Origin: Crocinitomicaceae bacterium
GTDB taxonomy: Bacteria; Bacteroidota; Bacteroidia; Flavobacteriales_D; Crocinitomicaceae
Direction: 5' to 3'
DNA length: 64,000 nucleotides
Assembly (NCBI GenBank): GCA_029251865.1
Contig: JAQXCN010000037.1
Coordinates: 21,969 to 85,968, forward strand
Shown here piece by piece: positions 43,726 to 52,989 of this stretch. Each line of letters begins with the position of its first letter. Position 1 is the first letter of the stretch. The notes under the pieces were generated by a model that saw nothing but the letters and a program-made list of their open reading frames with translations, ran no database searches and was not told where the DNA came from. A program made the position numbers and the translations under genes.

Positions 43726-45033
43726 ATGGCTTCGTTTGAAATTCATGGAGGAAAACCTCTTAAAGGTGAGCTCACACCTCAAGGAGCAAAGAACGAGGCG
43801 CTGCAAGTTTTGTGCGCACCACTCTTAACAGCTGAGAAAGTTACCATATCAAATATCCCTGATATTATTGACGTGAATAAGTTGATTGCTTTAATGCAGG
43901 CGATGGGGGTGAAGGTTGAAAAAGTTGAAAAAGGCACTTATATTTTCCAGGCGAAAGATATTAATATCGGCTATTTACAGTCCGAAGATTTTAAAATAAG
44001 AGCAAGCTCTCTTAGAGGTTCGGTCATGATTGTGGGGCCACTTCTCGCACGTTTTGGTGTAGGTTATTTACCGAAACCAGGTGGTGATAAAATAGGTCGT
44101 AGAAGGTTAGATACTCATTTTACGGGTATGATGTCACTGGGGGCGAAATTCAATTACGATGCAGGAGAACATTTTTACGCTGTAGAAGGTAAAAATTTGA
44201 AGGGCGCTTACATTCATATGGATGAGGCCTCTGTTACAGGAACTGCAAATATTGTAATGGCAGCAGTAATGGCAAAAGGAGAAACAACGATTTATAATGC
44301 CGCATGTGAACCCTATTTGCAGCAACTCTGCAAAATGCTAAATTCTATGGGGGCAGATATTAAGGGGATTGGCTCTAATATGTTAAAAATAAGGGGTGTT
44401 AAGACGCTTGGTGGTTGCTATCATCGAATTCTACCTGACATGATTGAGATAGGTTCTTTTATAGGTCTTGCTGCAATGACGCAGTCCGAAATTACAATTA
44501 AAGATGTAAGCTGGGATAATCTTGGTATTATTCCAACAATTTTTAGAAGACTCGGTATTAAACTAGAACGTAAAGGTGATGATATTTATGTTCCTGCTCA
44601 GGAAAGTTACGAAATAGAGACATTTATTGATGGATCCATAATGACCATATCTGATGCGCCTTGGCCAGGATTTACGCCTGACTTGCTTTCCATTATATTA
44701 GTTGTAGCAACCCAAGCGAAGGGTTCTGTTTTGATTCATCAAAAAATGTTTGAATCACGTTTGTTTTTCGTGGATAAGTTAATTGACATGGGTGCTCAAA
44801 TCATTCTATGTGATCCACACCGCGCCACTGTAATAGGTCTCAATCGTAAAAATGATTTGAGAGGAATCCAGATGACATCTCCAGATATCAGGGCAGGAGT
44901 TTCACTATTAATTGCTGCGTTATCTTCTCAAGGCAAAAGTACAATTCATAACATAGAACAAATTGATCGAGGTTATCAGGATATTGACCTTCGTCTGAAT
45001 AACATCGGAGCGGATATAAGGAGGATTGGTTAA
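43726..45033 (+). CDS. murA: UDP-N-acetylglucosamine 1-carboxyvinyltransferase, Asp active-site variant
   Basis: A 435-residue EPSP-synthase-fold enzyme that adds phosphoenolpyruvate to UDP-GlcNAc, the first committed step of peptidoglycan synthesis. It opens with GGKPLKGELTPQGAKNEALQ (Lys-Asn of the PEP site). The catalytic loop reads PKPGGDKIGRRRLDTHF: Asp121 occupies the position of the usual Cys (Cys115 in E. coli), which fosfomycin alkylates. Natural Cys-to-Asp MurAs are known to work and resist fosfomycin. Later segments DMIEIGSFIGLAAM and PDLLSIILVVATQAKG are family-typical. It is last in the purL-DUF4290-murA unit and ends 9 bp from the convergent nucleoside phosphorylase. Confidence 0.97.
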   Translation: MASFEIHGGKPLKGELTPQGAKNEALQVLCAPLLTAEKVTISNIPDIIDVNKLIALMQAMGVKVEKVEKGTYIFQAKDINIGYLQSEDFKIRASSLRGSVMIVGPLLARFGVGYLPKPGGDKIGRRRLDTHFTGMMSLGAKFNYDAGEHFYAVEGKNLKGAYIHMDEASVTGTANIVMAAVMAKGETTIYNAACEPYLQQLCKMLNSMGADIKGIGSNMLKIRGVKTLGGCYHRILPDMIEIGSFIGLAAMTQSEITIKDVSWDNLGIIPTIFRRLGIKLERKGDDIYVPAQESYEIETFIDGSIMTISDAPWPGFTPDLLSIILVVATQAKGSVLIHQKMFESRLFFVDKLIDMGAQIILCDPHRATVIGLNRKNDLRGIQMTSPDIRAGVSLLIAALSSQGKSTIHNIEQIDRGYQDIDLRLNNIGADIRRIG

Positions 45034-45042
45034 TCCTCTATA

Positions 45043-45909
45043 TCATATGTTTTTGAGAACGTGTTGAATCAGTTCTGACATATGTTGGTTGTAGTCACTA
45101 GAAAAGGTTTTTGCAGGTCTATTTGCAATACCTAAGCATATGGTACCACAGCTGTGTCCGAGTGCTGTACCAAGTGCAAATAAAGCAGAGCTTTCCATTT
45201 CAAAATTCAAAAACTTATTATTTTCGTAGCTGAAGCTTTCTAATTTTTGGTGCAAATTTTTGGTTTTGGTCGGGATTCTCAATTCTCTACCTTGAGGTGC
45301 ATAAAATCCAGAACTTGTAATCGTAATTCCCTTAAAGGTATTCTTGGTCTCAAATTTCTTTAAAAAACTTTCAGTTGACTTTCTAATATAAGGACGTACA
45401 TGCTCAGGAAATAGATTTGCATCTAGAACTGCGTTGAGTATGGATTTCTCCGTTTCTGTAAAGTCAATATTATAAAAGTGAGCAATATTATCAAGTCCCA
45501 AAGCGTACTCACTTAAGATGTATGAATGGACAGGTAAATTCTTCTGAAGTAAACCGCATGTTCCGATGCGTAATATTTCCAACTTTGTTTTAAGCTCTTT
45601 TTCGGTTCTTGTATCGGCGTCAATATTAAAAGCAGCATCAAGCTCATTTATTACAATATCGATATTGTCCGTTCCTATTCCTGTTGAAATAACTGATATT
45701 TTTTTATTCTTATAATAGCCAGTATGACAAAAAAACTCTCTGTGTTTCGATGTGAACTCAATACGATCAAAATGAGCGGAAACTAAAGGTACTCTATTCT
45801 GGTCACCGACAAGAATTATTTTTTCTGATATGTTTTTGGCTGAGAACCCGAGGTGGTAGACTTGGTTTTCTGAGTTTAAAACCAGCTCTGTTGGCGCAAA
45901 TGTTTTCAA
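45043..45909 (-). CDS. Nucleoside phosphorylase (uridine/purine phosphorylase family)
   Basis: A 288-residue PNP_UDP_1 family enzyme that splits nucleosides with phosphate. Visible features are IILVGDQNRVPLVSAHFD (about 32-49, phosphate site GD), VISTGIGTDNIDIVINEL (about 73-90), ILRIGTCGLLQKN (about 111-123, Arg-x-Gly-Thr) and NFEMESSALFALGTALGH (about 243-260, the Met-Glu ribose-binding motif). The base preference is not readable, but the family resembles uridine phosphorylase. It lies 7 bp after the DUF4197 gene on the same strand. Confidence 0.9.
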   Translation of the reverse strand: MKTFAPTELVLNSENQVYHLGFSAKNISEKIILVGDQNRVPLVSAHFDRIEFTSKHREFFCHTGYYKNKKISVISTGIGTDNIDIVINELDAAFNIDADTRTEKELKTKLEILRIGTCGLLQKNLPVHSYILSEYALGLDNIAHFYNIDFTETEKSILNAVLDANLFPEHVRPYIRKSTESFLKKFETKNTFKGITITSSGFYAPQGRELRIPTKTKNLHQKLESFSYENNKFLNFEMESSALFALGTALGHSCGTICLGIANRPAKTFSSDYNQHMSELIQHVLKNI

Positions 45910-45916
45910 ATGAAGA

Positions 45917-46669
45917 TCAATTTGTTAGACTACCGAAAACTTTACTGAGAAGATCAGAAACTCTAGCCACCGGGTCAAGTCTTATTTTGTTTTCTTCTTT
46001 TTCAACCATGATGAAAAGTCCATCAATCGCTCTTTCAGTAATATACTCCTCTAAGTCAGGATTGATTTTCTCTCCGCCGGTTAAGGTCATCGCGGTGTTG
46101 TATTTATTAATTAATGGACTCCAGTAATCCGTTAATTTAACTTTAGAAATTGCTGCTTGAACTTTAGGAGTAAAAGCTTGCTTCAAGTTTTGAGTCGTTT
46201 GATTTTTTAAAAAATTGGTAGCGGCACCATTGCCTCCATTCAAAATTGCAAAACCATCTTGAACAGACATTCCTGTGATTGCATTTTTAAATATGGGAAG
46301 CGCCTCTTTTGAAGCCTCTTCAGCAGCTCTGTTTAAGGTGGTTTCAAATTTATCTACTTGACTACTCAACCCTAAATCCAGTGCTTTTTGTCGAACTTTT
46401 AAAGCATCAGGGGGAAAAGGTAATTTGATTTGTGCGTTACCGAGAAATCCATCTGTCACTGAAGTAAGATTTACTGAATTTTGAATTCCAACAGACAAAG
46501 CCTCTTTTAATCCTGAAATAACCTCTGTATTTGTTAATGCAGGGGCTTCAGGTGAAGCTGAATCGTTATTAATGAAATTTCCGGCTTGCTGCGCTGCACT
46601 ATCTAGAACATCGCATGATGACGTGAATAGAAGGGTGGAGCAAAGAAGTAGTTGAATGCCTTTTCTCAT
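45917..46669 (-). CDS. DUF4197 lipoprotein
   Basis: A 250-residue protein of the DUF4197 family with a lipoprotein signal (LLFTSSC, Cys at about 19). Family landmarks are VISGLKEALSVGIQNSV (about 47-63), LPFPPDALKVRQKALDLGL (about 83-101), AAEEASKEALPIFKNAITGM (about 115-134) and the late DGLFIMVEKEENKIRLDP. The mature part is helical. No function is known. It lies 3 bp after the gliding-type T9SS cargo gene and 7 bp before the nucleoside phosphorylase. Confidence 0.93.
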   Translation of the reverse strand: MRKGIQLLLCSTLLFTSSCDVLDSAAQQAGNFINNDSASPEAPALTNTEVISGLKEALSVGIQNSVNLTSVTDGFLGNAQIKLPFPPDALKVRQKALDLGLSSQVDKFETTLNRAAEEASKEALPIFKNAITGMSVQDGFAILNGGNGAATNFLKNQTTQNLKQAFTPKVQAAISKVKLTDYWSPLINKYNTAMTLTGGEKINPDLEEYITERAIDGLFIMVEKEENKIRLDPVARVSDLLSKVFGSLTN

Positions 46670-46672
46670 ATA

Positions 46673-49378
46673 TTATCGAATTAAATGGATGTAACCAGTG
46701 TGAATTTTTCTACCGTCATTTTCGCGGTCTTTATAAATTGCTTTCCAGATGTACGTACCTTCAGCAACTTTTTGGTTGTTGTAAGTCCCATCCCATTCTG
46801 CCGTTATGTCTTTTGTCTCCCAAATCGTTTCCCCCCATTTATTAAAGATTTCTAGGCTGAAATTTTGATAATCTATACCTTCAACAACGATTGACCATGT
46901 CTGATTATGCTCGTCATTATCTGGTGTAAAGGAATTGGGCGCGTAGAATATAACATCCGGAACAATGTCTATTTCAAGTGTAATCGTATCTGAGCAGCCT
47001 TCATTTGTTGTCGCGATAAGCGTAATTGGATAAGTACCTGCGATTCCTTCTGGGTAGGTTATAAATGCTGAGCCTCCGTTGTTTAAAACACTTACAGATC
47101 CTTGACTGTACCAATCGTATTCGACAACATCACCAATACATGATTCAGTAGTTTGAATTTCAGTTTCAAACCAAGTTGCAGGGTTTTTTGAAATAGCAAA
47201 GTTTGCTTCGGGAGGGGTGGTTACTTCAATGATATTTTGAAATTCTTGTGTGTAAACACATCCGTAATTTGAAGTGATTGTCACAAAACAATCGTAGATA
47301 CCTGCGTTTTCAAATGAACAGGCTAAGTCCTCTGTTCCGTTGGTAGTGAAGCTATCTCCATTTGAGAAAATATAATTTGTAGTTTGAACTTCAGTTCCGT
47401 TGGTGGTGTTATTCGAAAATATGAAGTCTGCCGGATCACATAGTTTTTCATAATCCGGAACAATAATAGGCGTGATGTTGTCCGGAAAGGTTATTGATAA
47501 ACAGTCGTTAGCTTCAGGTGAACCACATTCTTCAGACAATGTCACACAATATTGTGTGTTGTTGGTGTTCGGATTGACTGTAATTGATTGACCAAATTCG
47601 AGTTCCACACCATTCGCGGTCCATGTGAAAATATAAGGTGATGAGCCTCCTGAGCCTGTTGCTGCGATGTCAATAAAAGCATCTGCACAAACCACACTGT
47701 CTTCAGAAATATCAGTAATATTTAAAGGATCAGGTTCTCCAATAACTGTTGTAATAGATTCAACGCAACCGTTGTCATCTGTGACCGTTATGTTATGCGT
47801 TCCGGCAAAAAGATCAGTAGCTTCATTTGTTACACAAGTGCTTTGGTCCCATGCATAGGAGAATGGACCTGTTCCATTTGTAACACCGATGTTGATAACG
47901 CCATCGTTGAAACTGTTACAGAGCGCATCATTTTGATTATTAACTGTTAGAATCATTGAGGGAATTACTTCCACCGTCACGGATACATTACCAATACAAC
48001 CTGCGGGTGAAGTAACCAGGCAGTTGTAAGTTCCTTCTGCTAGGTTAGAAATTGTTGCTGTTGTTTCGTTATTATCCCAAAGAAATGTTTCCGTTCCATC
48101 AGAAGGCGTCATAGATGCTGTAGCTGTTCCATCTGTACCTCCTGTGCAACTCACGGGGGTCATAGTTCCAGAAAATGCTGCAGGGCTATCACCGACAGTA
48201 ATGTTTGCGCTTGAGCTACATCCGTTTCCATCAACCATTGAGACCGTATATGTTCCGGGAAGAACATTATTAACCGTTTGTGTTGCCGCACCCAATGCTG
48301 GCCAAGAGTAAGTATAGGGTGGCGGAGATCCTGCTCCAGGCGAAGCTGTTACAGAACCGACGCCTTGACTACATACATCGTCTGTCGCTGAAGGAATTAC
48401 TTCGGGAGCCGCTGTAGTTATGTATGTTGTATCAGAAACAGCACCGAGAGCTGTTCCACATGCTGATGCTGTTAAATAATATCCCGTAGTTCCAGGTGGC
48501 GGATTTGTTACATTTAATACTTGAGTGTAAGGAAAGGTTTCTCCGGCCTCATTGTTCCAAACTAAATTACTGCCTGCGCCTGTTACTTGCACATAGGGAA
48601 TAGCTTCAATGGTATAATCGTTACCTCCATCATAATTCCATCGGAAGGCATCATTATCGGCATTCCAAATTGTATTGTTTCTATCTGGCGTAATGTGCGC
48701 TATGGTTCCGTTATTATTTTGTATTCCTTGAATAGCTAGTCCTCCATTCCAACCAGCGCAAACCGTCTTTTTCCCAATGTGGATTTCAATGTTGTTAGAG
48801 CCTTCGTAAAGAACAACACCGAGGTAATTGCATTCGGCAATTCCGCATTGAAATGCGCCGATTTCTTTGTACAGAATAACACACATTCTGTTCGGAGCAA
48901 CTCCGATCGTTTCATATTGTATATTACCATCTGGACTCGTAAATGCGGTAGGATTCATATCTTGATAAGCAGGCATTATTGAATTGTGGGCCGCGGCGGT
49001 TCCTGCAGAAGGAAGTTGACCTACGCCTCCTAGCGCCCATGGGCAGCCTCCTCCGGCATTCCCTAGATTGAAAGAAATGATTCCATTTGAACCGATAGTG
49101 AACTGTGTAAATACGTTACCATAGAAGGTGAAATCAAATCCGACGTTGCAAGCTGCACTCCATGAATCATCAGTTAGTGTTGGTATTACCGTTGGATTTT
49201 CTAAATTGAGCCCCCCTAAAAAAGTCCCGGCTCCTCCTGGGGTACAGTTTTCAATATCTACCGCTTGACCATCACAAACTGTTATGTCATCGCCTAGACA
49301 AACCTGTTGCTGACTGTGGGTGTTATTTGTAATAAATAAACCACACAAAAATATGCATATTAAAAGTCTTGTATTCAT
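46673..49378 (-). CDS. Gliding-type T9SS (type B) secreted protein with SprB-like repeats
   Basis: A 901-residue exoprotein with a ~22-residue signal peptide (ends THSQ). The N-terminal ~300 residues are a beta-rich domain with nidogen-like features (FTQFTIGSNGIISFNLG, NNIEIHIGKKTVC). Residues ~330-560 hold SprB-like repeats (PPPYTYSWPALG ... GTYTVSMVDGNGCSSSANI, twice more with GCIGNVSVTVE and NGCVESITTVIGEPD). PKD-like beta-domains follow. The last ~90 residues are a CHU_C gliding-associated (T9SS type B) domain: FYAPNSFTPDNDEHNQTW and FNKWGETIWETKD, ending HTGYIHLIR. It probably forms surface fibres or an adhesin. It is first in a unit with DUF4197 and the nucleoside phosphorylase. Confidence 0.95.
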   Translation of the reverse strand: MNTRLLICIFLCGLFITNNTHSQQQVCLGDDITVCDGQAVDIENCTPGGAGTFLGGLNLENPTVIPTLTDDSWSAACNVGFDFTFYGNVFTQFTIGSNGIISFNLGNAGGGCPWALGGVGQLPSAGTAAAHNSIMPAYQDMNPTAFTSPDGNIQYETIGVAPNRMCVILYKEIGAFQCGIAECNYLGVVLYEGSNNIEIHIGKKTVCAGWNGGLAIQGIQNNNGTIAHITPDRNNTIWNADNDAFRWNYDGGNDYTIEAIPYVQVTGAGSNLVWNNEAGETFPYTQVLNVTNPPPGTTGYYLTASACGTALGAVSDTTYITTAAPEVIPSATDDVCSQGVGSVTASPGAGSPPPYTYSWPALGAATQTVNNVLPGTYTVSMVDGNGCSSSANITVGDSPAAFSGTMTPVSCTGGTDGTATASMTPSDGTETFLWDNNETTATISNLAEGTYNCLVTSPAGCIGNVSVTVEVIPSMILTVNNQNDALCNSFNDGVINIGVTNGTGPFSYAWDQSTCVTNEATDLFAGTHNITVTDDNGCVESITTVIGEPDPLNITDISEDSVVCADAFIDIAATGSGGSSPYIFTWTANGVELEFGQSITVNPNTNNTQYCVTLSEECGSPEANDCLSITFPDNITPIIVPDYEKLCDPADFIFSNNTTNGTEVQTTNYIFSNGDSFTTNGTEDLACSFENAGIYDCFVTITSNYGCVYTQEFQNIIEVTTPPEANFAISKNPATWFETEIQTTESCIGDVVEYDWYSQGSVSVLNNGGSAFITYPEGIAGTYPITLIATTNEGCSDTITLEIDIVPDVIFYAPNSFTPDNDEHNQTWSIVVEGIDYQNFSLEIFNKWGETIWETKDITAEWDGTYNNQKVAEGTYIWKAIYKDRENDGRKIHTGYIHLIR

Positions 49379-49556
49379 CTCTAATTTTCTTCTTACCTTA
49401 TTAACGAATCACGTTCGAGAAGGTTGCTTACTCAATAACAAAAATAATGCATTTTATGAGGAACAAAAAATTATTCGAAATCATCGTTGTTACTAGGTTA
49501 TAGCAATTCCACTCTAACTTTTTGGTAAATAACAATTAACATTAGTAAATCTTGCT

Positions 49557-49564
49557 TATTTTTG
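49557..49564 (+). promoter_or_regulatory. Putative -7 promoter element of gdhA
   Basis: TATTTTTG, fitting TAnnTTTG, ends 31 nt before the gdhA ATG. The -33 half is not evident. The rest of the 217-bp gap (49379-49595) shows nothing I can name. Confidence 0.4.
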
Positions 49565-49589
49565 CCTCGATTTCAACTTTAAAAATTAA

Positions 49590-50951
<1,362 letters not shown>

Positions 50952-50972
50952 GAATCCTGAATATAATTGTGA

Positions 50973-51004
50973 AATAGTGCTGGGTTCCAGCACTATTTTT
51001 TTTG
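50973..51004 (+). terminator. Intrinsic terminator of gdhA
   Basis: AATAGTGCTGG (50973-50983) pairs perfectly with CCAGCACTATT (50987-50997) around a 3-nt loop and runs into eight or nine T. It is the strongest terminator seen in the window, 21 nt past the gdhA stop. Confidence 0.9.
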
Positions 51005-51045
51005 TCTTATTTCTATCGAAAAATGCTCAAATTCATTTAAGTCAT

Positions 51046-51053
51046 TATCTTTG
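51046..51053 (+). promoter_or_regulatory. Putative -7 promoter element of the Cys/Lys-rich microprotein
   Basis: TATCTTTG fits TAnnTTTG, sits between the gdhA terminator and the small ORF, and ends 19 nt before its ATG. No -33 TTG is seen at the right distance. Confidence 0.4.
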
Positions 51054-51072
51054 TTTAGAATCTTTCTAAATA

Positions 51073-51210
51073 ATGAGAAAATTAGAGCCTTCCTCGAATA
51101 TGCACTGCGCGATTTTAAGTGAATCTATGATGTGCTGTGATAAGAAGAAAAAATGCTGCAAAAAATATAAAAAGAAAGGCTACGCTTGTAAAAAGTGCCC
51201 TAAGTTTTAG
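51073..51210 (+). CDS. Cys/Lys-rich microprotein, putative metal binder
   Basis: A 45-residue ORF from ATG 51073 to TAG 51210. It has seven cysteines (12, 21, 22, 28, 29, 39 and 42) and 15 lysines, with the tail [16 protein letters not shown] followed by YACKKCPKF. The CC-x5-CC-x9-CxxC spacing could bind Zn, Cu or an Fe-S cluster (inference). It has its own -7 element (51046-51053) and follows a terminator, so it is not read-through from gdhA. Its last 4 bp overlap the convergent gcvT stop. Similar Lys/Cys-rich tails (KCCKKYKKG...CKKCP) seem familiar from small Bacteroidota proteins, but I cannot confirm homology. It is too short for usual gene callers. Confidence 0.6.
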   Translation: MRKLEPSSNMHCAILSESMMCCDKKKKCCKKYKKKGYACKKCPKF

Positions 51211-52295
51211 ATTGTTTTTTTGTAGAATGGAGCCTTAACGACTTTCGCCTTTAATTTTTTGTTTCGTACCGCCACGTAGATTTCATTATCCATTTTATTG
51301 TGTGGTAGATTAATGTATCCTAAGCCGATTCCTATTTTCATGGATGGAGACATTGTTCCTGATGTAACGAAACCTATAGGGTTGCCATCATTATCCTGAA
51401 TTTCGTAATCTTTTCTCGGGATTCCTCGGTCTATCATTTCAAATGCAACAAGTTTTTTGGTTACGCCTTCTTCTTTTTGATTTTTCAGGAAAGTACTATC
51501 AATAAATTCTTTTGTGAATTTTGTAATCCATCCTAAGCCAGCTTCCAGGGGACTCGTTTTGTCGGTTATATCATTACCATACAAACAAAAGCCCATTTCC
51601 AACCTAAGAGTGTCTCTTGCCGCGAGACCAATTGGTTTTATATCATAGTCCAATCCTGCCCTAAAAACCTCATCCCAGAGGGATTCAGCATCTTCATTTC
51701 GCACATATATTTCAAATCCACCAGAGCCAGTGTAGCCAGTAGCAGAGATCATGACATTGTCAATTCCTGCAAATTTGTTGTGCTCAAACGTATAATACGT
51801 CATCTCTTCTAGATTGACAGGGGTAAGGCTTTGCATAGCCTTTGCAGCATTAGGACCTTGTATCGCCAACAAAGAATATTCATCGGAAACATTCACCATT
51901 TCTACGCCAAGATTGTTTTGTGCTGCTATCCAGTTCCAATCTTTTTCAATATTTGAAGCATTGACTACAAGAAAATATTCATTTTCGCTTATTCTATAAA
52001 TGATAAGGTCATCTACGATACCACCTTTTCCGTTCGGCATACAGCTATACTGTGCCTTTCCATCATATAATTTCGAAGCATCATTCGAGGAGAATTTTTG
52101 AATTAACGCAAGTGCATTCTCTCCCTTGAGAATAAATTCGCCCATGTGCGAAACATCAAAAACACCAACGCCATTTCGGACTGTTTCGTGTTCACTGGTT
52201 ACACCTTCATATTGCACAGGCATTGAATAGCCCGCAAAAGGCACCATTTTCGCACCAAGTTTAATATGCTTTTCAGTTAATGCTGTGAACTTCAT
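51207..52295 (-). CDS. gcvT: Aminomethyltransferase (glycine cleavage T-protein)
   Basis: A 362-residue T-protein that transfers the aminomethyl carbon from lipoyl H-protein to tetrahydrofolate, releasing ammonia. Landmarks are [20 protein letters not shown] (about 17-36), [13 protein letters not shown] (about 42-54, catalytic Asp region), [29 protein letters not shown] (about 181-196), [18 protein letters not shown] (folate-site Arg), and [20 protein letters not shown]. The length is normal. It begins 3 bp after efp and is read with it. gcvH and gcvP are not in the window; E3 (lpdA) is ~11 kb upstream. Confidence 0.97.
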   Translation of the reverse strand: MKFTALTEKHIKLGAKMVPFAGYSMPVQYEGVTSEHETVRNGVGVFDVSHMGEFILKGENALALIQKFSSNDASKLYDGKAQYSCMPNGKGGIVDDLIIYRISENEYFLVVNASNIEKDWNWIAAQNNLGVEMVNVSDEYSLLAIQGPNAAKAMQSLTPVNLEEMTYYTFEHNKFAGIDNVMISATGYTGSGGFEIYVRNEDAESLWDEVFRAGLDYDIKPIGLAARDTLRLEMGFCLYGNDITDKTSPLEAGLGWITKFTKEFIDSTFLKNQKEEGVTKKLVAFEMIDRGIPRKDYEIQDNDGNPIGFVTSGTMSPSMKIGIGLGYINLPHNKMDNEIYVAVRNKKLKAKVVKAPFYKKTI

Positions 52296-52298
52296 TTG

Positions 52299-52865
52299 TT
52301 AATTTTTAACGCGTTCAACATAAATCCCAGTGCGTGTATCTACTTTTATAACCTCGCCTGTATTAATAAACAAAGGAACTCTAATTTCAGCGCCAGTTGC
52401 TATGGTTGCAGGCTTCATGCTGTTTGTAGCGGTATCTCCTTTGATTCCAGGTTCTGTGTAGGTTATTTCTGAAACAATATACATCGGTAAATCAATAACT
52501 AGAGGAAGCTCCTCTTCAGCATGAAAGAGGATGTTAACCATCATTCCTTCTTGTAGAAACTCAGCCTTTTCTACCATTGAAAGTGAAATGTTGACCTGTT
52601 CGTAGTTTTTAGAATTCATAAAAACATAGAAATCACCATCTTGATAAAGGTATTGATAGTCTCTGTTTTCAATTCGTACGGTTTCAATTTTATGACCCGC
52701 AGAGAAGGTGTGGTCTAATACTTTTCCCGATTCAATTTGTCTCATTTTTGTACGCACAAAAGCAGGGCCTTTCCCAGGTTTTACGTGTTGAAATTCAATA
52801 ATTTGAAAAAGCTTACCGTTGTGTTTAATACACAATCCGTTTTTAATATCTGATGTGTTTGCCAT
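52299..52865 (-). CDS. efp: Elongation factor P
   Basis: A 188-residue three-domain tRNA mimic that relieves ribosome stalling at polyproline. The KOW-like N-domain has the loop HVKPGKGPAFVRTKMR, where the modifiable Lys lies in PGKG (about residue 33). Domain II has EFLQEGMMVNILFHAEEELP, and domain III ends in EIRVPLFINTGEVIKVDTRT, the family signature. Lys rather than Arg at the tip implies beta-lysylation or another Lys modification, but no epmA/epmB is here. It has a two-part promoter upstream and leads gcvT. Confidence 0.97.
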   Translation of the reverse strand: MANTSDIKNGLCIKHNGKLFQIIEFQHVKPGKGPAFVRTKMRQIESGKVLDHTFSAGHKIETVRIENRDYQYLYQDGDFYVFMNSKNYEQVNISLSMVEKAEFLQEGMMVNILFHAEEELPLVIDLPMYIVSEITYTEPGIKGDTATNSMKPATIATGAEIRVPLFINTGEVIKVDTRTGIYVERVKN

Positions 52866-52870
52866 AGATG

Positions 52871-52901
52871 CAAATATATACTTTTAAGGCCATTGCAACA
52901 A
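52871..52901 (-). promoter_or_regulatory. Promoter of efp-gcvT, -33 TTGTTG and -7 TATATTTG
   Basis: Read on the minus strand: TTG at 52901-52899 and 52898-52896, then 20 or 17 bp, then TATATTTG at 52878-52871. Both halves fit the Bacteroidota consensus. The -7 box ends 5 nt before the ATG at 52865, giving a very short leader. Confidence 0.55.
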
Positions 52902-52989
52902 CCTGAATAGTGGTGAATCCATCTCAATCCATTGAATATAAATTCCAAACAACTTTTTAGACATCTTTGCGTTATTGAAATAAAAAAAC

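Noticed and set aside
45021..45038. Hairpin GAGGATT/AATCCTC as a terminator between murA and the nucleoside phosphorylase
   Set aside because: The stem spans the murA stop codon and no T-run follows on either strand, so intrinsic termination is not supported.
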